Positions 22,508 to 31,324 of a stretch of DNA of 64,000 bases are shown one piece after another. Under the pieces are notes generated by a model that saw nothing but the letters and a program-made list of their open reading frames with translations, had not been told where the DNA came from and searched no databases. Position numbers and translations under genes: made by a program. This DNA comes from Paenalcaligenes suwonensis. Lineage in GTDB: Bacteria > Pseudomonadota > Gammaproteobacteria > Burkholderiales > Burkholderiaceae_B. Position 1 is the first letter of the stretch. Every line of letters begins with the position of its first letter. The stretch is from assembly GCF_011290505.1 (NCBI RefSeq), contig NZ_JAANPV010000002.1, forward strand, positions 62,001 to 126,000, in the 5' to 3' direction.

Positions 22508-23541
22508 GTCAACACGACACGCCATCAGACCCAATCCATACCATTCATCTAGAGGGTGATAACACCCATCTGGCCAACTTTTGCGGGCCAATAGATGAAA
22601 ACCTGAAACAGATTGCTCACGCCTTTGAAGTAACGCTCAAACGCCGCGGCAATCACATCACACTACAAGGGCAAGATGTGCGCCCCGCCACCGAAGCCAT
22701 TGAATGGTTTCATGACCGCGCCGTGCACAAAGCCCTTAGCATTGATGATATTCAGCTAGGGTTAGTTGAGCTTAAAAGTCGTGTACAACATACTCAAAAC
22801 AGCGGCAAAGGCAAGCAACGTAGCAAGCCTTTGCTGGCAGACCCCAGTACGCCCGCCCCCACATTGGACGATGACGAGCTCAGCCTACGTACTCGCCGAC
22901 GAGATCTACGCCCACGCACACCACGCCAGCGCGACTACCTAAGCCAAATACTCAGCCACGACATCAGTTTTGGGATTGGCCCAGCCGGTACGGGTAAAAC
23001 CTTTCTAGCAGTAGCCTGCGCTATTGATGCATTGGAACGCGAAGCCGTACAACGCATTGTACTCACCAGGCCTGCGGTAGAAGCTGGCGAACGCTTAGGT
23101 TTTTTACCGGGCGATCTGAACCAGAAAATCGACCCCTACCTGCGGCCACTGTACGACTCGCTATACGACTTAATGGGCTACGACAAAGTACAACGTTTGT
23201 TTGAAAAACAAATGATCGAAGTCGCCCCATTGGCCTATATGCGTGGCCGCACACTGAACCACAGCTTTGTGATCTTAGACGAAGCCCAAAACACCACGTC
23301 AGAACAAATGAAAATGTTCCTGACCCGTATAGGCTTTGGCAGCAAAGCAGTGATTACTGGCGACCCTACACAAGTAGACTTACCTCGCGGACAACGCAGC
23401 GGCTTAGAGCATTCCGTGCGCGTATTGCAGTCTGTACCCGGCATAGCCATTACCCAACTTACCAGCAAAGATGTGGTGCGCCACCCCTTGGTCGCCCGCA
23501 TTATTGATGCCTACGAAAGCCATCAGAACGATGAAAACTGA
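22504..23541 (+). CDS. phoH: PhoH family ATPase
   Basis: 345 residues: a KH-like N-terminal part and a C-terminal P-loop domain with Walker [33 protein letters not shown], Walker [13 protein letters not shown] and the sensor [11 protein letters not shown]. PhoH-like proteins beside ybeY (often called YbeZ) act with YbeY in RNA metabolism; that role is inferred from the conserved pairing. Overlaps miaB by 4 bases and ybeY by 11. Confidence 0.92.
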   Translation: MSQHDTPSDPIHTIHLEGDNTHLANFCGPIDENLKQIAHAFEVTLKRRGNHITLQGQDVRPATEAIEWFHDRAVHKALSIDDIQLGLVELKSRVQHTQNSGKGKQRSKPLLADPSTPAPTLDDDELSLRTRRRDLRPRTPRQRDYLSQILSHDISFGIGPAGTGKTFLAVACAIDALEREAVQRIVLTRPAVEAGERLGFLPGDLNQKIDPYLRPLYDSLYDLMGYDKVQRLFEKQMIEVAPLAYMRGRTLNHSFVILDEAQNTTSEQMKMFLTRIGFGSKAVITGDPTQVDLPRGQRSGLEHSVRVLQSVPGIAITQLTSKDVVRHPLVARIIDAYESHQNDEN

Positions 23542-24022
23542 ACTACACCTCAGCATTCAATACGCTAGCGATTGCCAAGACACCTTGCCTCGCTGGCGTC
23601 TACGTAACTGGGTACAAAAAGCCCTAGACAGCGCCGTTGCCGTTTATCACGAAGCCGGTGAAGCAGCTCCTTTTACCTGCGCCCAACTGGCTCTACGCTT
23701 GGTAGGCCCAGAAGAAATGACCGAGCTAAACGGCCAATATCGCGATAAAGCCTACGCCACCAATGTGCTGACCTTCGAGTACGGCGTCGATGAAGATCAA
23801 CGCCTTAGCGCAGACATCATCATTTGTGATGAAGTTTTGCAACGCGAAGCCGTAGAGCAAAACAAAACACTTTTACAACACGCAGCACACCTCACTATCC
23901 ATGGCGTATTGCATGCGCTGGGCTACGACCATATAGACGCGGAAGACGCCGAAGATATGGAAGGTTTGGAAATTGAGATTCTTCAATCATTGAAAATCCC
24001 TAATCCTTATCTGGCAAAATAA
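23531..24022 (+). CDS. ybeY: Endoribonuclease YbeY (rRNA maturation factor)
   Basis: Zinc-dependent single-strand endoribonuclease needed for 16S rRNA 3'-end processing and ribosome quality control. 163 residues from [13 protein letters not shown]; this ATG lies inside the end of phoH (GATGAAAACTGA). The zinc triad H124, H128 and H134 is in HLTIHGVLHALGYDH, and the conserved YRDKAYATNVLTF is present. The expected neighbours are on both sides. Confidence 0.95.
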   Translation: MKTELHLSIQYASDCQDTLPRWRLRNWVQKALDSAVAVYHEAGEAAPFTCAQLALRLVGPEEMTELNGQYRDKAYATNVLTFEYGVDEDQRLSADIIICDEVLQREAVEQNKTLLQHAAHLTIHGVLHALGYDHIDAEDAEDMEGLEIEILQSLKIPNPYLAK

Positions 24023-24081
24023 CTATTACTTGCGCGCTGTTTCGGTTATGCTCAGTGTTTTCATCAAGCGTCCACTGGACA

Positions 24082-24957
24082 ATGTCAGACTCACATTCAT
24101 CAGACCCTGAGCCCCGAAAGAAGAAACGTCTTTCTCGTTTAAGCGGCATATTTAAACGCCGCCCAGAACCCGAAGATCGCGAAGATATTAAAGCGATACT
24201 TCAAAGTGCCCAAGAACGTGGCATCATCGACAGCGAAGCCGCTGCCATGATTTCCGGCGCACTGGATGTTGCCAGCAAAACCGTGGCAGACATCATGGTT
24301 CCCCGCGCAAGAATCGATTTACTCGATATCTCTACCCCCTTGGCAGAACTGCTGCCAATCATCATCGAAACAGGTCGTTCCCGTTTTCCGGTGTATGAAA
24401 ACGATAGAGACAACATTATTGGCATTTTGCTTGCCAAAGACCTCTTACTCTCTATCGCCAACCCAGGTATTGATCTACGCCCCTTGGTGCGCCCTGCGGT
24501 ATTTATTCCCGAGACCAAACGTCTAAACGTCTTGCTGCACGAATTCCGTAGCAGCCGTAATCACATTGCCATCGTGATTGATGAGCACGGCAGTACTGCA
24601 GGGCTAATCACCATGGAAGACGTCCTAGAACAGATCGTTGGTGACATCGAAGACGAATACGATGACGAAGCCGAACAAACCATTTTCCAAACCGGACACA
24701 ATGGTTGGCGCGTCATGGCTATCACCGAGATTGAAGATTTCAACGATGCCTTTGGCACACACCTCACAGACGATGAGTTCGATACTGTGGGTGGATGGCT
24801 AGGTGCCGAGCTGGGACACATCCCACGTCGCGGCGAAACCATTGAACGTCAAGGCTTACGCTTTACCGTTTTACGAGCCGACCCAAAACGGGCGCTCTGG
24901 CTACACGTACAGCGTGAGCTTCCCAACCTGGAAGATTCCTCTACCGCAACGCTATGA
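24082..24957 (+). CDS. corC: CorC/HlyC-type CBS-domain protein
   Basis: 291 residues from MSDSHSSDPEPRKKKRLSR. A basic N-terminus leads to two CBS domains (about 70-190; MVPRARIDLLDI, IVIDEHGSTAGLITMEDVLEQIVGDIEDEYD) and a C-terminal CorC_HlyC domain (about 205-285). In enterobacteria this protein (YbeX) sits between ybeY and lnt; it is linked to Mg/Co efflux and ribosome homeostasis. It lacks the membrane DUF21 domain of larger relatives. The stop overlaps the lnt start by 4 bases. Confidence 0.92.
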   Translation: MSDSHSSDPEPRKKKRLSRLSGIFKRRPEPEDREDIKAILQSAQERGIIDSEAAAMISGALDVASKTVADIMVPRARIDLLDISTPLAELLPIIIETGRSRFPVYENDRDNIIGILLAKDLLLSIANPGIDLRPLVRPAVFIPETKRLNVLLHEFRSSRNHIAIVIDEHGSTAGLITMEDVLEQIVGDIEDEYDDEAEQTIFQTGHNGWRVMAITEIEDFNDAFGTHLTDDEFDTVGGWLGAELGHIPRRGETIERQGLRFTVLRADPKRALWLHVQRELPNLEDSSTATL

Positions 24958-26567
24958 GCGCTAGTCCAATAAAGTCACGGCAATCCAATTACTTTCTGGT
25001 GCTGCTGGCTGGCGTAGTACACGCCACCAGCTATGCTCCGGATCCCCTCCCCTTACAAGCCTTACCTTTTGTTCAACTCATTACGCTAGCCGTTCTGTTT
25101 GCATGCAGTGTGCATGCTTCCAGCACACGACAAGCCTTAGGACAAGCCTGGTTATTTGGTGTGGGTAACTTTGCGACGGGACTTTATTGGCTCTACATCA
25201 GCATGCACGACTTCGGCAATTTGCATCCTGCTCTTGCCGCACTCGCCGTTGCTTTACTTGCTGCTGCACTAGCAGGTTTTGTTGTGGCCGCTATCTGGTT
25301 GATACGCGTGCTACAACCCCGCCGTGGCAGCCCGTGGTTGCAAGCACTACTGCTCGCTACACTTACCGCCTCGGTATGGACACTATTTGAGTGGCTGCGT
25401 GGCAGTCTGCTCACCGGCTTCCCCTGGTTAAACATTGCCTACGCCCACGTGGATGGTTTCTTTGCTGGCTGGGCCACCATACTAGGTAGCTATGCGATTA
25501 GTTGGAGCGCTGCATTTTGTGCAGCCGCACTTAGCCTGCTTACCCCAGCACACATGCACAGCAAACCACCCGCCGTAGCGCTGTTAGTCAGTGCAGTGCT
25601 GGGAGCTCTAAGCTTGTACTGGCAACAGCTAGAATGGGCCAAACCGGAAGGTTCACCCATACTGGCCAGACTGGTACAAGGCAATATTCCACAGTCTCAA
25701 AAGTTTGACCCACAGTATTTGCTAGAAGGTATTCGCACCTACCAATACATGAGTGCGTTACCTGAGAAAGAAGCGGGAGCACAGCCAGAATTAATTGTGC
25801 TGCCTGAAACCGTTGTCCCGTTAATGCAGTATTTGCTCTCTGAACAAGAGTGGCAAATTTGGATTGATATCGCAAAGCGCCAGCAAGCCACTGTCATACT
25901 GGGCGTTCCCATGTCCGACCCAGACAATCCGTCGTACTACACGAATAGCCTGATTACGATTAGCCCCACCACTACGCCCCAAGACATACTGCAACGCCAA
26001 ACCATGCAGTACAACAAGTTTCACTTGGTGCCCTTTGGTGAGTTTGTACCCCAAGGTTTTCGCTGGTTCATCGACATGATGCAAATCCCACTGGGTGAAT
26101 TTGCACGCGGCGATACACGTCAACAAAACTTTGCCTTAAACAACCTGCTGATTGCCCCCAATATTTGCTACGAAGACGTATTCGGTGAAGAAATCATTCG
26201 TGCGGTACGTCCTGCCCAACAAGATAGCGGCGCTAATATTCTGATTAACAGCAGTAATTTGGCATGGTTTGGGGACTCGTGGGCATTGCGCCAACACCTG
26301 CAAATTTCTAGGGTGCGCGCGATGGAAAGCGCACGCCCTATGCTACGCGCTACCAACACAGGTGCGACGGCTGCCATTGATCATACCGGTGCTATTTTGG
26401 CGATGGTGACACCCAACCAACGCGCCATTCTAGATGTAGAAGTGCAAGGCATGAGCGGCCTGACACCCTATGTACGTTGGGGGAACACCCCTATTATTGC
26501 CTTCTCGTTGCTGGTTTGCTTTATCGCAGGCGCCAGCCGTTTACGCCGCCGCACTGCTAATACCTAG
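24954..26567 (+). CDS. lnt: Apolipoprotein N-acyltransferase
   Basis: Adds the third acyl chain to the N-terminal cysteine of lipoproteins at the periplasmic face of the inner membrane. 537 residues: about six transmembrane helices in the first 230, then a nitrilase-fold catalytic domain with the triad glutamate in VLPETVVPL, lysine in YNKFHLVPFGEFVP and cysteine in IAPNICYEDVFG, and a closing helix (IIAFSLLVCFIAG). Last gene of the miaB-lnt run. Its stop codon directly abuts the stop of the converging GGDEF-EAL gene, with no base between. Confidence 0.95.
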   Translation: MSASPIKSRQSNYFLVLLAGVVHATSYAPDPLPLQALPFVQLITLAVLFACSVHASSTRQALGQAWLFGVGNFATGLYWLYISMHDFGNLHPALAALAVALLAAALAGFVVAAIWLIRVLQPRRGSPWLQALLLATLTASVWTLFEWLRGSLLTGFPWLNIAYAHVDGFFAGWATILGSYAISWSAAFCAAALSLLTPAHMHSKPPAVALLVSAVLGALSLYWQQLEWAKPEGSPILARLVQGNIPQSQKFDPQYLLEGIRTYQYMSALPEKEAGAQPELIVLPETVVPLMQYLLSEQEWQIWIDIAKRQQATVILGVPMSDPDNPSYYTNSLITISPTTTPQDILQRQTMQYNKFHLVPFGEFVPQGFRWFIDMMQIPLGEFARGDTRQQNFALNNLLIAPNICYEDVFGEEIIRAVRPAQQDSGANILINSSNLAWFGDSWALRQHLQISRVRAMESARPMLRATNTGATAAIDHTGAILAMVTPNQRAILDVEVQGMSGLTPYVRWGNTPIIAFSLLVCFIAGASRLRRRTANT

Positions 26568-28721
26568 CTATTTATTGCTTAACGCTGGCGTTTCTGGATA
26601 ACGCCAGTTTTGCATCCATGTTTGAAATTGCTCTGCGGGCACGGGCGGGCAGAATAAAAAGCCCTGCAAATAATCGCATCCTGCATCTTGCAACAAGCTC
26701 AGTTGCACCTCAGCACTCACGCCTTCGGCAATCACTTCCATCCCTAACTTATGGGCCATCACAATCATGGCATCACATAATGCCTGATCTTCGGAACCAG
26801 GCTCGATGTTGCGCACAAAGGATTGGTCGATTTTGATGAAGTTAATGGGGTAACGCTTTAAATACGTCAGTGACGAAAAACCGGTACCAAAGTCATCCAG
26901 TGCAATGGCAATGCCCGCATCTCTAAATACACGCAAAATTTTAGTGACGTTGGCATTGGTATCTAGCAGCAAACGTTCAGTAATTTCTATCACGATGCTA
27001 GACATATCTAGGCCAGCATCTTCTATACGCTGCAACCAGTCTTTAGGGTTCACACCGTTGGCATAAAACTGCGCAGGCGATACGTTCACACTAATTTGGA
27101 AATCCTTGCCAAACGAACGCCACTTCACTGCCTGATCTACCGCTGCATTAAATACCCAATTCCCTATCTCCACAATAAGACCCGAGTCTTCCGCAAAGGG
27201 AATAAACTCCGACGGCGGCACTAAGCCCAATTCGGGATGCAACCAGCGGATCAGAGCTTCTGCCTTGCAAACCTTGCCTGTTTGCACGTCGATAATAGGT
27301 TGGTAATACAACCTAAATTGGTTCTCTGCGAGCGCAATATGTAAGTCGCGTGAAAACTGCACTCGTGCCTGCACTGCCTCACGCATCGCCGGCAAGAAGA
27401 AACAGTATTGATTACGGCCACACTCTTTAGCGGCATACATGGCCATATCGGCATTTTTCAACAATTCGCCCGCATCATTTGCATCAGCAGGGTACATCGT
27501 CACCCCTAAACTGGCGGAAATCATGGCCACCTCTTCGCCCAACTTGTAAGGCTTAGCCAATGTGCCAAGTATTTGCTGGCAAATGCGCTCTACTACCGAT
27601 AGATCCTCCACTCCCGATACGATCACGGTGAACTCGTCACCGCCCAAGCGTGCCACGGCATCGCTATCTCGCACACATGTTTGTAGCCGTCTACCTACCT
27701 CTTTAAGCAGCTCATCGCCCACGTTATGCCCTAAGGTGTCATTCACATCCTTGAACATATCCAGATCCAGAAAAATCAATGCAAAAGGGCTGCCCTTTTG
27801 TATAGACTGCTGCATGGCCTCGTGCAGACGCCCATGAAAACGCTGCCTATTTGGCAAGTTGGTTAAATGATCATAGTTAGCCTGACGCCACACCAACGCT
27901 TCACGTTTTTTATGACTAGTGATGTCTGAAAACACCCCAATACGCCTATACACGCTGCCATCAGGATTCCAGCTAGTACTAATGTGTAAGCGCTCCGCGT
28001 ATTCTTCACCGTTTTTTCGTCGGTTCCATATATCGCCTTGCCATTGGCCCGACTCTGCCAACTCTGCCCACATTTTTTGATAAAACTGCGGACTTTGCTT
28101 GCCTGAAGCCAGCATGTTTAAGCGTTGGCCCAGAACCTCTTCTAAGGTATAGCCCGTAATCGCACTAAATGCCGGATTGGCATCTACCACCACACCGTCT
28201 TCATCTGTAACGACTATGGCTTCCGAGGTAGTTTCATACACCAAACCCGCCAAACGGGCTGATGCCTCGTACTGTTTACGTACACTAATATCGTTGACTA
28301 GCACGATAGTCGCTTTGCTTTCCCCCCACGGCACAACCACAGCATAGATATCCACATCCAATAATTTGCCTTTGGGCGTTTGCCAACGGCACTCGTAATG
28401 CACATCTATCTGCGAGGTTGCTACTTTCTCGGTATTACCGGCACACGACGGTAAGGCATACGGCAATAACCGTAGCGAAGAAAAAGGGACGGATTGCCGC
28501 AATACTCCCTCTGCGCTGTCTAGCATTTGTTGTAGCATTGGGTTCGCAAACAAGAACTGATCGTTCTGAACCACTGCTACGCCCAGTAATGCCGTACTCA
28601 AGAGCTTTGACATCATATGTTCTAAGCCACTCTGAGCCGACGCCTGGTGCCGCAACAGCCCCACCAGTTCTTCTAGTGTTGTGGTGGAGTAATCATCAGA
28701 GCAAGAATCTAGGTTTTTCAT
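26568..28721 (-). CDS. PAS-GGDEF-EAL cyclic-di-GMP turnover protein
   Basis: 717 residues from MKNLDSCSDDYSTTTLEELV. Layout: N-terminal PAS-like region (about 35-150), a second PAS domain (about 155-275; AIVVTDEDGVVVDANPAFSAITGY), GGDEF (about 290-450) and EAL (about 465-705). Both catalytic parts look intact: RLGGDEF with the inhibitory-site RDSD five residues before it, and EALIRW, NVSPAQF, EITE, DDFGTGFSSL and IAEGV. It may therefore both make and degrade c-di-GMP, though in such hybrids one activity often dominates. A GTG start at 28862 would add 47 residues, including a hydrophobic, cysteine-rich stretch, but has no good ribosome site. Confidence 0.92.
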   Translation of the reverse strand: MKNLDSCSDDYSTTTLEELVGLLRHQASAQSGLEHMMSKLLSTALLGVAVVQNDQFLFANPMLQQMLDSAEGVLRQSVPFSSLRLLPYALPSCAGNTEKVATSQIDVHYECRWQTPKGKLLDVDIYAVVVPWGESKATIVLVNDISVRKQYEASARLAGLVYETTSEAIVVTDEDGVVVDANPAFSAITGYTLEEVLGQRLNMLASGKQSPQFYQKMWAELAESGQWQGDIWNRRKNGEEYAERLHISTSWNPDGSVYRRIGVFSDITSHKKREALVWRQANYDHLTNLPNRQRFHGRLHEAMQQSIQKGSPFALIFLDLDMFKDVNDTLGHNVGDELLKEVGRRLQTCVRDSDAVARLGGDEFTVIVSGVEDLSVVERICQQILGTLAKPYKLGEEVAMISASLGVTMYPADANDAGELLKNADMAMYAAKECGRNQYCFFLPAMREAVQARVQFSRDLHIALAENQFRLYYQPIIDVQTGKVCKAEALIRWLHPELGLVPPSEFIPFAEDSGLIVEIGNWVFNAAVDQAVKWRSFGKDFQISVNVSPAQFYANGVNPKDWLQRIEDAGLDMSSIVIEITERLLLDTNANVTKILRVFRDAGIAIALDDFGTGFSSLTYLKRYPINFIKIDQSFVRNIEPGSEDQALCDAMIVMAHKLGMEVIAEGVSAEVQLSLLQDAGCDYLQGFLFCPPVPAEQFQTWMQNWRYPETPALSNK

Positions 28722-28990
28722 TCGTGATGCACAAAATCGCGGAGAAGAAAGATACGCATATATCAGGGCTGTGGCTATGCACTCCAGCACTTGCTGAACG
28801 TAGCTTTTAAACGGAGCACAAAAGATACAGCAGCCTATACGAGTCAAAAGAGCGAACTCCACCTAATAACGGCCTCAATAGTGGTTTCTTAACTTTTTTT
28901 GTCAGAATTCGTGTCTTAACTCTAAAAAACGTGTCAAAAAGCTACAGAGCGATTTTTTTATAGGTGTTTTGACTCTTTTTCCTAAAAGAC

Positions 28991-29026
28991 TTGCACCAAA
29001 CCTAAAAGTCGTGCATAATTTCATTT
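28991..29026 (+). promoter_or_regulatory. Sigma-70-like promoter of the tRNA-Ala-Glu-Asp cluster
   Basis: TTGCAC (28991-28996), a 17-base spacer and CATAAT (29014-29019) precede tRNA-Ala by about 43 bases. Confidence 0.6.
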
Positions 29027-29061
29027 CTTCGTTGATGCAGCAGTTAAATGCGACATCCAAG

Positions 29062-29137
<76 letters not shown>

Positions 29138-29167
29138 AGAAAAACGAAGAAGTAGTTTACGTCCTGA

Positions 29168-29243
29168 GTCCCCATCGTCTAGAGGCCTAGGACACTACCC
29201 TTTCACGGTAGGTACCGGGGTTCGAATCCCCGTGGGGACGCCA
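29168..29243 (+). tRNA. tRNA-Glu (anticodon TTC), copy 1
   Basis: A 76-base cloverleaf: acceptor GTCCCCA/TGGGGAC, anticodon stem CTACC/GGTAG around CTTTCAC, T arm CGGGG/CCCCG, and encoded CCA after G. Identical to the copy at 30378-30453. Confidence 0.97.
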
Positions 29244-29278
29244 AAACTTTTTGGCAACGATTTAAACACACTACTGCT

Positions 29279-29355
29279 GGAGCGGTAGTTCAGTTGGTTA
29301 GAATACCGGCCTGTCACGCCGGGGGTCGCGGGTTCGAGTCCCGTCCGCTCCGCCA
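29279..29355 (+). tRNA. tRNA-Asp (anticodon GTC), copy 1
   Basis: A 77-base cloverleaf: acceptor GGAGCGG/CCGCTCC, anticodon loop CTGTCAC, T arm CGCGGG with GTTCGAGTC, and encoded CCA. Identical to the copy at 30489-30565. GTC tRNA-Asp is a queuosine target of Tgt and QueA, encoded upstream in this window. Confidence 0.97.
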
Positions 29356-29361
29356 AGAATA

Positions 29362-29395
29362 CAAAAAAAGCCTTTGATTTCTCAAAGGCTTTTTT
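29362..29395 (+). terminator. Terminator of tRNA cluster 1
   Basis: AGCCTTTGA (29369-29377) pairs with TCAAAGGCT (29382-29390) around a TTTC loop, with A-run before and T-run after. Confidence 0.95.
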
Positions 29396-29516
29396 GCTTT
29401 CTACTCACTACATAGCTATTGCATCACAGCTCACACAGTAAGCTAAGCGCACCTCGCTTTTCTACCGCCAGAAAAATAGCTGCATTCACCATGAATACAG
29501 CACATTTTCTAGCAGA

Positions 29517-30113
29517 CTAGCTCAGCGCCACTTCACGCCATTCCCCTGGCTGCAACCCATCTAACTGCCATTGCCCCACGCGCACTCGCACCAACCGCAA
29601 TGTAGGCAACCCCACCGCAGCCGTCATACGACGCACTTGTCTATTTTTGCCCTCGCTAATCGTTAGGCTAATCCAACTAGTAGGAATACTCGCCCTATAA
29701 CGTATAGGCGGATCACGCAACCACAACTCAGGTTCGCCCAATAACTCAGCTTCCGCAGGTAGCGTCATCCCATCTTTGAGCAACACCCCCTGACGCAACT
29801 GCTGCAATTGCTGCTCTGTTGCCGCCCCTTCCACTTGTGCCCAGTATGTTTTAGAGGTTTTATAGCGAGGCTCAGCAATCTGCGCTTGCAAGCGGCCATC
29901 ATTGGTCAGCAGCAACAGCCCTTCGCTGTCTCTATCCAGACGCCCTGCAGGGTACACATCTTTAATCGGCACGTAATCAGCCAGCGTTGTCCTACCTTGA
30001 TCATCACTGAACTGCGTTAAGACACCATAGGGCTTATTCAGTACAACCAAGCGACTAGATTTGGCCGGCGTGCGTGTAGTCGCTGCTCGCTGGTTGCCGT
30101 ACTTTTTCCTCAT
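29517..30113 (-). CDS. rluE: 23S rRNA pseudouridine synthase, RluE-like (RsuA family)
   Basis: 198 residues from MRKKYGNQRAATT, chosen for the AAGGA ribosome site 9 bases upstream. RsuA/RluB/E/F family marks: LVVLNKPYGVLTQF, the catalytic aspartate in YPAGRLDRDSEGLLLLTNDG, YKTSKTYWAQVEG, and ISEGKNRQVRRMTAAVGLPTLRLVRVRVG. There is no N-terminal S4 domain, which fits RluE (modifies U2457) rather than RsuA or RluB. It sits, on the opposite strand, between the two copies of the tRNA-Glu-Asp repeat. Confidence 0.9.
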   Translation of the reverse strand: MRKKYGNQRAATTRTPAKSSRLVVLNKPYGVLTQFSDDQGRTTLADYVPIKDVYPAGRLDRDSEGLLLLTNDGRLQAQIAEPRYKTSKTYWAQVEGAATEQQLQQLRQGVLLKDGMTLPAEAELLGEPELWLRDPPIRYRASIPTSWISLTISEGKNRQVRRMTAAVGLPTLRLVRVRVGQWQLDGLQPGEWREVALS

Positions 30114-30320
30114 TCGCCCATATCCTTCGTTATGCCTTATTAAAATCACCACCACAGATGGGAGCAATACATAACATTATCCCACTTATACTGGCTGCTT
30201 AGCTGTTTACACCGCACTCATTCTGGCAATAGCCACGTCCTCACAAACCTGCCCCACACCAGCTAACGAGCTAGATTTTCCTATTTCTCATAAAATTCAC
30301 AGCAACATGATCAAATACTG

Positions 30321-30357
30321 TTGACAACTAGAATAAAGTGTTGCTATACTCTTTTTC
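30321..30357 (+). promoter_or_regulatory. Strong sigma-70 promoter of the second tRNA-Glu-Asp copy
   Basis: A perfect TTGACA (30321-30326) and TATACT (30345-30350) are 18 bases apart, with start expected near 30357, just before the repeat border at 30371. The second copy therefore has its own promoter, unrelated in sequence to that of cluster 1. Confidence 0.82.
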
Positions 30358-30377
30358 TTAGCTGGTTTAAGTCCTGA

Positions 30378-30453
30378 GTCCCCATCGTCTAGAGGCCTAG
30401 GACACTACCCTTTCACGGTAGGTACCGGGGTTCGAATCCCCGTGGGGACGCCA
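30378..30453 (+). tRNA. tRNA-Glu (anticodon TTC), copy 2
   Basis: Identical in sequence to the tRNA-Glu at 29168-29243; full cloverleaf with encoded CCA. Confidence 0.97.
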
Positions 30454-30488
30454 AAACTTTTTGGCAACGATTTAAACACACTACTGCT

Positions 30489-30565
30489 GGAGCGGTAGTT
30501 CAGTTGGTTAGAATACCGGCCTGTCACGCCGGGGGTCGCGGGTTCGAGTCCCGTCCGCTCCGCCA
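30489..30565 (+). tRNA. tRNA-Asp (anticodon GTC), copy 2
   Basis: Identical in sequence to the tRNA-Asp at 29279-29355; full cloverleaf with encoded CCA. Confidence 0.97.
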
Positions 30566-30571
30566 AGAATA

Positions 30572-30605
30572 CAAAAAAAGCCTTTGAGAAATCAAAGGCT
30601 TTTTT
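30572..30605 (+). terminator. Terminator of tRNA cluster 2 (loop inverted)
   Basis: The same AGCCTTTGA/TCAAAGGCT stem as in copy 1, but the loop is GAAA, a GNRA-type tetraloop, instead of TTTC. Its T-run on the opposite strand can also serve the converging LysE gene. Confidence 0.95.
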
Positions 30606-30635
30606 GCTTTCTACTCACTATACAAGCCTAAGCCT

Positions 30636-31247
30636 CTACTGCTTGCTTAGCGCTAACTGCACCGACAACCCCAAAAAAGCCGCACCAAATAAACGGCGCA
30701 TCCATAATTGCACACGCACATTGGAAATAATGTATCGCCTGACACTGACAGCACAGGCACCATACAACACAAAAACCACCAACGACATCAGCATAAAGAC
30801 ACCGCTTAGCCACAGCATTTGCGAGACAGGCAATACATCATCGCTACGTATAAACTGCGGTAAGAAAGCAAAAAAGAACACGGATAATTTTGGGTTCAAC
30901 AGATTGATCAACACCGCCGACACAATGATCTCTTTATGGTTTGCCTTGGTTTGATCCGCCTCGAAACGCAACGGCCCACTTTCGCGCAACATGGACAAAG
31001 CCATGTAAATCAAATACACCACACCCAAGTATTTGAGTAGTTGGAAGGCCATGGCACTAGCATGCAGCACCATCGTCAATCCGCTGATCGCCACCACCGC
31101 ATGTGGAACTATTCCTAAGGTGCAACCTATTGCGGCTACCACACTGGCACGCAGCCCACCCGACAAGCCTGCTGCAATGGTGTAGATCACACCAATACCC
31201 GGCGACACAACAATCAACAGTGAGGTCAACACAAATTCCATACTCAT
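30636..31247 (-). CDS. LysE/RhtB family exporter
   Basis: A 203-residue inner-membrane protein with about six hydrophobic helices. The family signature SPGIGVIYTIAAGLSGGLRAS follows the first helix, and the mid-protein INLLNPKLSVFFFAFLPQF is typical of LysE/RhtB amino-acid exporters. Substrate cannot be inferred. GGAG lies 7 bases before the ATG. The gene lies 77 bp downstream of a broken AraC-type regulator on the same strand, an arrangement common for exporter and regulator pairs. It converges on tRNA repeat copy 2, whose terminator it probably shares. Confidence 0.9.
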   Translation of the reverse strand: MSMEFVLTSLLIVVSPGIGVIYTIAAGLSGGLRASVVAAIGCTLGIVPHAVVAISGLTMVLHASAMAFQLLKYLGVVYLIYMALSMLRESGPLRFEADQTKANHKEIIVSAVLINLLNPKLSVFFFAFLPQFIRSDDVLPVSQMLWLSGVFMLMSLVVFVLYGACAVSVRRYIISNVRVQLWMRRLFGAAFLGLSVQLALSKQ

Positions 31248-31324
31248 TCATAGTCTCCAGCCACATAAAAGCTATCACTATGTCAGTACAGATTCAGCGT
31301 ATCTTGAACAAAATTGCAGCGCAA

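Larger units (their letters stand above)
29161..29411 (+). repeat. Direct repeat copy 1: tRNA-Glu, tRNA-Asp and terminator
   Basis: About 250 bases that recur at 30371-30621. By reading, the copies agree throughout the two tRNAs, their 35-base spacer and the flanks. The only difference I see is the terminator loop, TTTC here and its reverse complement GAAA in copy 2. Similarity stops abruptly on both sides. Confidence 0.93.
30371..30621 (+). repeat. Direct repeat copy 2: tRNA-Glu, tRNA-Asp and terminator
   Basis: Second copy of the block at 29161-29411. The unique sequence before it carries a separate promoter, and the sequence after runs straight into the end of the LysE gene. The terminator loop is inverted relative to copy 1. 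Confidence 0.93.

Noticed and set aside
29161-30621. tRNA repeats as attachment sites of an integrated element
   Set aside because: The stretch between the copies holds only a normal rluE gene and promoters, with no integrase or mobile genes, and the repeat covers two complete tRNAs plus terminator, so segmental duplication fits better.
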